Source: Oleiagrimonas sp963821885
Lineage (GTDB): Bacteria; Pseudomonadota; Gammaproteobacteria; Xanthomonadales; Rhodanobacteraceae
Direction of reading: 5' to 3'
DNA length: 64,000 bases
NCBI GenBank assembly: GCA_963821885.1
Contig: CAWGFN010000003.1
Location: 124,001 to 188,000, forward strand
The notes beneath the pieces are model-generated. The model was not told the DNA's origin, did no database searches, and was given only the letters and a program-made list of their open reading frames with translations. The position numbers and the translations under genes were made by a program. Below, in pieces: positions 61,813 through 64,000 of the stretch (within the stretch, counting starts at the first letter, position 1; each line of letters begins with the position of its first letter).

Positions 61813-63177
61813 ATGTCAGACCCACGCAAGTCCGCGCTGGCGTTGCTCGACGAGCAACGCTTCTCGCGATTCCACGCCCGCGCGGTGATCACCACCGGCA
61901 TGGGCGTGTTCACCGATGGCTACGACCTGATCTCGATCAGCGTGGTGCTGCCGATGGTGCTGCACAGCTTCGGCGTGGCCAGCCTGACCGGGACGCAGTC
62001 CTCCCTGCTGGTGGCCGCGGCGCTGGTGGCCTCGGCGTTCGGCGCGGTGCTGTTCGGCGTGCTGTCCAATGCCGGCCGCAAACGCTACTACGGGCTGGAC
62101 GTGATGCTGATGGCGCTGGCCGCCCTGGCGCAGGCCTTCACGCCGGGCCTGTGGTGGCTGATCGTCGCGCGCATCGTGCTGGGTTTCGGCATCGGCGCCG
62201 ACTACGTGCTGTCGCCCATGATCATGGCCGAGCACAGCAACGCGCGCGATCGCGGCAAGGCGCTGACGGTGGGTTTCTCGCTGATGTGGGTGCTGGGCGC
62301 GATCGCCGCCTCGCTGCTGCAGATCGCCCTGGAGTGGCTGCATGTCCCGCCGGACCTGCAGTGGCGCATCACCCTGGGCGCGGGCGTGATTCCGGCCGGC
62401 GCGGTGATCGTGCTGCGCCGCCGCCTGCCGGAGACGCCGCGCTTCCTGGCCCACATCAAGCGTGACAGCGAGGCACTGAAGGGCGTCGTTGCGCATGTGA
62501 CCGATGCCGGCTCGGCGGCGGCCGTGGATGTCGAGACCCGCCTCGGCGCCGGCATGCGCGAGTATTTCGCGCGCTATTGGCGCCGTTTCGCCATGATCAG
62601 CCTGCTGTGGTTCGTCTACGACATCGTGATCTACGCCGGCGGCCTGTTCGGACCCAGCGTGCTGGGGCGGAGCGTGGGCCTGAGCCCGGCCGAATTCCAA
62701 CTCATCAACAACGCGATATTCAGTATCGGCGGCAGCCTGGTGGCGGTGATGCTGATCGACCGCTGGGGGCGCAAGCCGTTGCAGGCGACCGGTTTCGTGC
62801 TGATGGGCGCGATGCTGCTGATGTATGCCTTCACCTATCACCCGGGCGTCAGTCCGGCACTGTGGGGCATTGTGCTGTACGGCCTGTTCTTCTTCTTCAA
62901 TCAGGCCGGCCCGGGCTCGATCAGCGGCGCCGGCATGCTGGGCGTGGAAATGGCCGCGACCCGGGTGCGCGGTCTGGTGCAGGGCCTGAGCGTGACCGCC
63001 AGCCGCGTCGGCGCGGCGCTCGGCGTGTTCGTGTTCCCGCGCCTGTTCGAAGCCTACGGAGAAAGCTTCGCGGTCGGCTTCCTGGCCGTCACCGCGCTCA
63101 TCGGCGCGGCGCTGACCCTGGTCGGCATCCCCGAGTCGAGCCGGGTCAGCCTGGAGCAGGCCAGCGGCGAGGCCTGA
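61813..63177 (+). CDS. MFS transporter, sugar/phosphate symporter type
   Basis: A 454-aa major facilitator with twelve predicted helices. The N-terminus TTGMGVFTDGYDLISISVVLPMVL resembles the PHT1-like phosphate:H+ symporters and their bacterial relatives. The loop 2-3 region NAGRKRYYGLD and the central motif DRWGRKPLQATGF are standard MFS signatures. The start ATG 61813 follows AGGGGACACCG. The substrate is likely phosphate, sugar or an organic acid but cannot be fixed from sequence. Confidence 0.85.
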   Translation: MSDPRKSALALLDEQRFSRFHARAVITTGMGVFTDGYDLISISVVLPMVLHSFGVASLTGTQSSLLVAAALVASAFGAVLFGVLSNAGRKRYYGLDVMLMALAALAQAFTPGLWWLIVARIVLGFGIGADYVLSPMIMAEHSNARDRGKALTVGFSLMWVLGAIAASLLQIALEWLHVPPDLQWRITLGAGVIPAGAVIVLRRRLPETPRFLAHIKRDSEALKGVVAHVTDAGSAAAVDVETRLGAGMREYFARYWRRFAMISLLWFVYDIVIYAGGLFGPSVLGRSVGLSPAEFQLINNAIFSIGGSLVAVMLIDRWGRKPLQATGFVLMGAMLLMYAFTYHPGVSPALWGIVLYGLFFFFNQAGPGSISGAGMLGVEMAATRVRGLVQGLSVTASRVGAALGVFVFPRLFEAYGESFAVGFLAVTALIGAALTLVGIPESSRVSLEQASGEA

Positions 63178-63204
63178 GCGTCGCCACGGTTTCGATGGCG
63201 GGCA

Positions 63205-63651
63205 TCAGTGGCGGCCCGCGCCGGGGCCCTGCCGGGCCTCCGGCAGCAACAGCTGGCCGACCAGTCGCGCGGCCAGCGCCGCGGTGGCAATCAGCACCAC
63301 GGCGGCGATGCGGAACCAGCCCGGATGCGGGATGAGGGTCAGGTTGACCAGCGCGGCTGCCAGCACCGCGCCGCCGACCAGCAGGGCATGGAAGCCGGCC
63401 CGTCCGCGCGCGATGAACGTGGCCACCAGGGTGCCGTCGAACGCGCCGAAGGCCCAGGCGGCCAGCACGAAGCCGAAGGCGCTGGGCGGCAGGGAGGCCA
63501 CGAAGGCGGCCAACGCGTGATGATCGGTAAGGTCCAGGCTTTCCGGCGGCGGATACAGGCTGTGGCCGATGAACTCGATCAGGGCCACGGTGAACAGGGC
63601 GCTGACGACCCCGGCCGTGCCCGCAATCACGCGATGCGATTTCGACTGCAT
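63205..63651 (-). CDS. Hypothetical four-helix membrane protein
   Basis: A 148-aa protein with four hydrophobic segments (about 7-28, 55-75, 82-103 and 110-132). The start is set at ATG 63651 (MQSKSHRVIAG...), which gives a basic N-terminus directly before the first helix; an upstream ATG at 63729 has no ribosome binding site. No domain recognised, though the helix pattern is plain. It is convergent with the MFS gene (27-bp gap). Confidence 0.65.
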   Translation of the reverse strand: MQSKSHRVIAGTAGVVSALFTVALIEFIGHSLYPPPESLDLTDHHALAAFVASLPPSAFGFVLAAWAFGAFDGTLVATFIARGRAGFHALLVGGAVLAAALVNLTLIPHPGWFRIAAVVLIATAALAARLVGQLLLPEARQGPGAGRH

Positions 63652-63775
63652 GAAGCCATCCAGATAGTTCGGCGCGCTCCATTGTACGGTGCCCGCGCGC
63701 CCGATGTTGTTACAGACCGGACTGGCCATTCGGCCGGGTTCGGAAACTGGAGCCGGGTTCCGGCAGGAGGGTCAG

Positions 63776-64000
63776 TTACTCGGCGCTGGAGGTGTGGCCC
63801 AGGATGGCATTGTTGCGCGGGTAACGTCCGAAGTGATCGATGATCGCGCAATGGCGTCTGGCAAAGTCGTGCTTGCTTTCCAGTCCGTTGTCGCGGAGCA
63901 ACGCGTCCGCCAAGGCGTGGATCGCCCGCGATTCGCTGTGCATGAATGGCATGTACAGGAAGTTGCGATCAATCGGCGACAGCGTTTCCGGCGCGCCTGC
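63776..64000 (-). CDS. DUF924 family protein, C-terminal fragment
   Basis: The last 74 codons of a DUF924 (COG3803) protein whose start is beyond the right edge. Recognised by SPIDRNFLYMPFMHSESR, an all-helical segment with alternating Phe/Met/His, and by the end FARRHCAIIDHFGRYPRNNAILGHTSSAE. These are the conserved family motifs (RNFLYMPFMHSE and FGRFPHRN). Function unknown; members are compact cytoplasmic proteins. The stop TAA is at 63776-63778. Confidence 0.85.
   Translation of the reverse strand, partial: AGAPETLSPIDRNFLYMPFMHSESRAIHALADALLRDNGLESKHDFARRHCAIIDHFGRYPRNNAILGHTSSAE

Overview
This is a high-GC stretch of a gammaproteobacterial chromosome, most likely from the Xanthomonadales and probably the Rhodanobacteraceae/Dyella–Luteibacter side. 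The basis is the mrcA–pilMNOPQ arrangement, the gene families present and codon use. There is no phage, plasmid, integrase or CRISPR locus. Nearly everything is chromosomal housekeeping or accessory content in short operons with 1–4 bp overlaps. The ends are cut inside mrcA (left) and a DUF924 gene (right).

Layout: 1–5935 holds the start of mrcA (PBP1A), divergent from the type IV pilus assembly operon pilMNOPQ. 6078–13137 is a MoxR/DUF58/DUF4381/VWA/VWA-TPR/BatD operon, a membrane-linked AAA+ chaperone system of the Bat/aerotolerance type. 13203–16809 holds a dicarboxylate/glutamate symporter, a macrodomain protein, a MarR regulator, MscL and an FAH-family hydrolase. 16982–21460 is a MacAB-like exporter: an adaptor, an ATPase and two separate FtsX-type permeases. 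21568–27482 holds a metallo-beta-lactamase-fold protein with a lost metal site, a YedA-type transporter, a Rieske protein, an SLC13/RCK transporter and trmB. tRNA-Gly(CCC) and an OmpR-type two-component pair follow.

30141–39739 lies on the minus strand and is the most interesting part. A TP-methylase protein resembling the borosin backbone N-methyltransferases SonM and OphMA (36465–37295) is followed by an 88-aa protein that looks like a separate borosin precursor, with a SonA-like binding domain and a Pro-rich tail. Three tandem paralogous signal peptide–TPR–TM–GGDEF diguanylate cyclases come next. ilvE lies 24 bp upstream of the methyltransferase and metF is farther upstream. I propose a split borosin RiPP locus linked to c-di-GMP signalling.

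39973–42340 is an arsenic operon: arsR, arsI (C–As lyase), thioredoxin-type arsC and acr3. ahcY follows with an upstream SAH riboswitch, then ppc. metF, the SAM-dependent borosin-type enzyme and ahcY therefore lie within about 8 kb of each other. A family of REP-like palindromes (five copies) flanks ahcY–ppc; one copy supplies the stop codon of a GIY-YIG gene.

47514–64000 is mixed content: a GST, an ABC-F gene (uup) split by an apparent frameshift, a SAM methyltransferase, a monoacylglycerol-lipase-like hydrolase, an SPFH/NfeD pair, a sulfotransferase/DUF1304/lytic transglycosylase operon, a GNAT acetyltransferase, a nitrilase, a mono-haem cytochrome-like secreted protein, an MFS transporter and small membrane proteins. 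Start codons were chosen by hand from Shine-Dalgarno spacing, overlap with the gene before, and signal peptides. Long open frames antisense to these genes are by-products of the GC-rich code and are not annotated.
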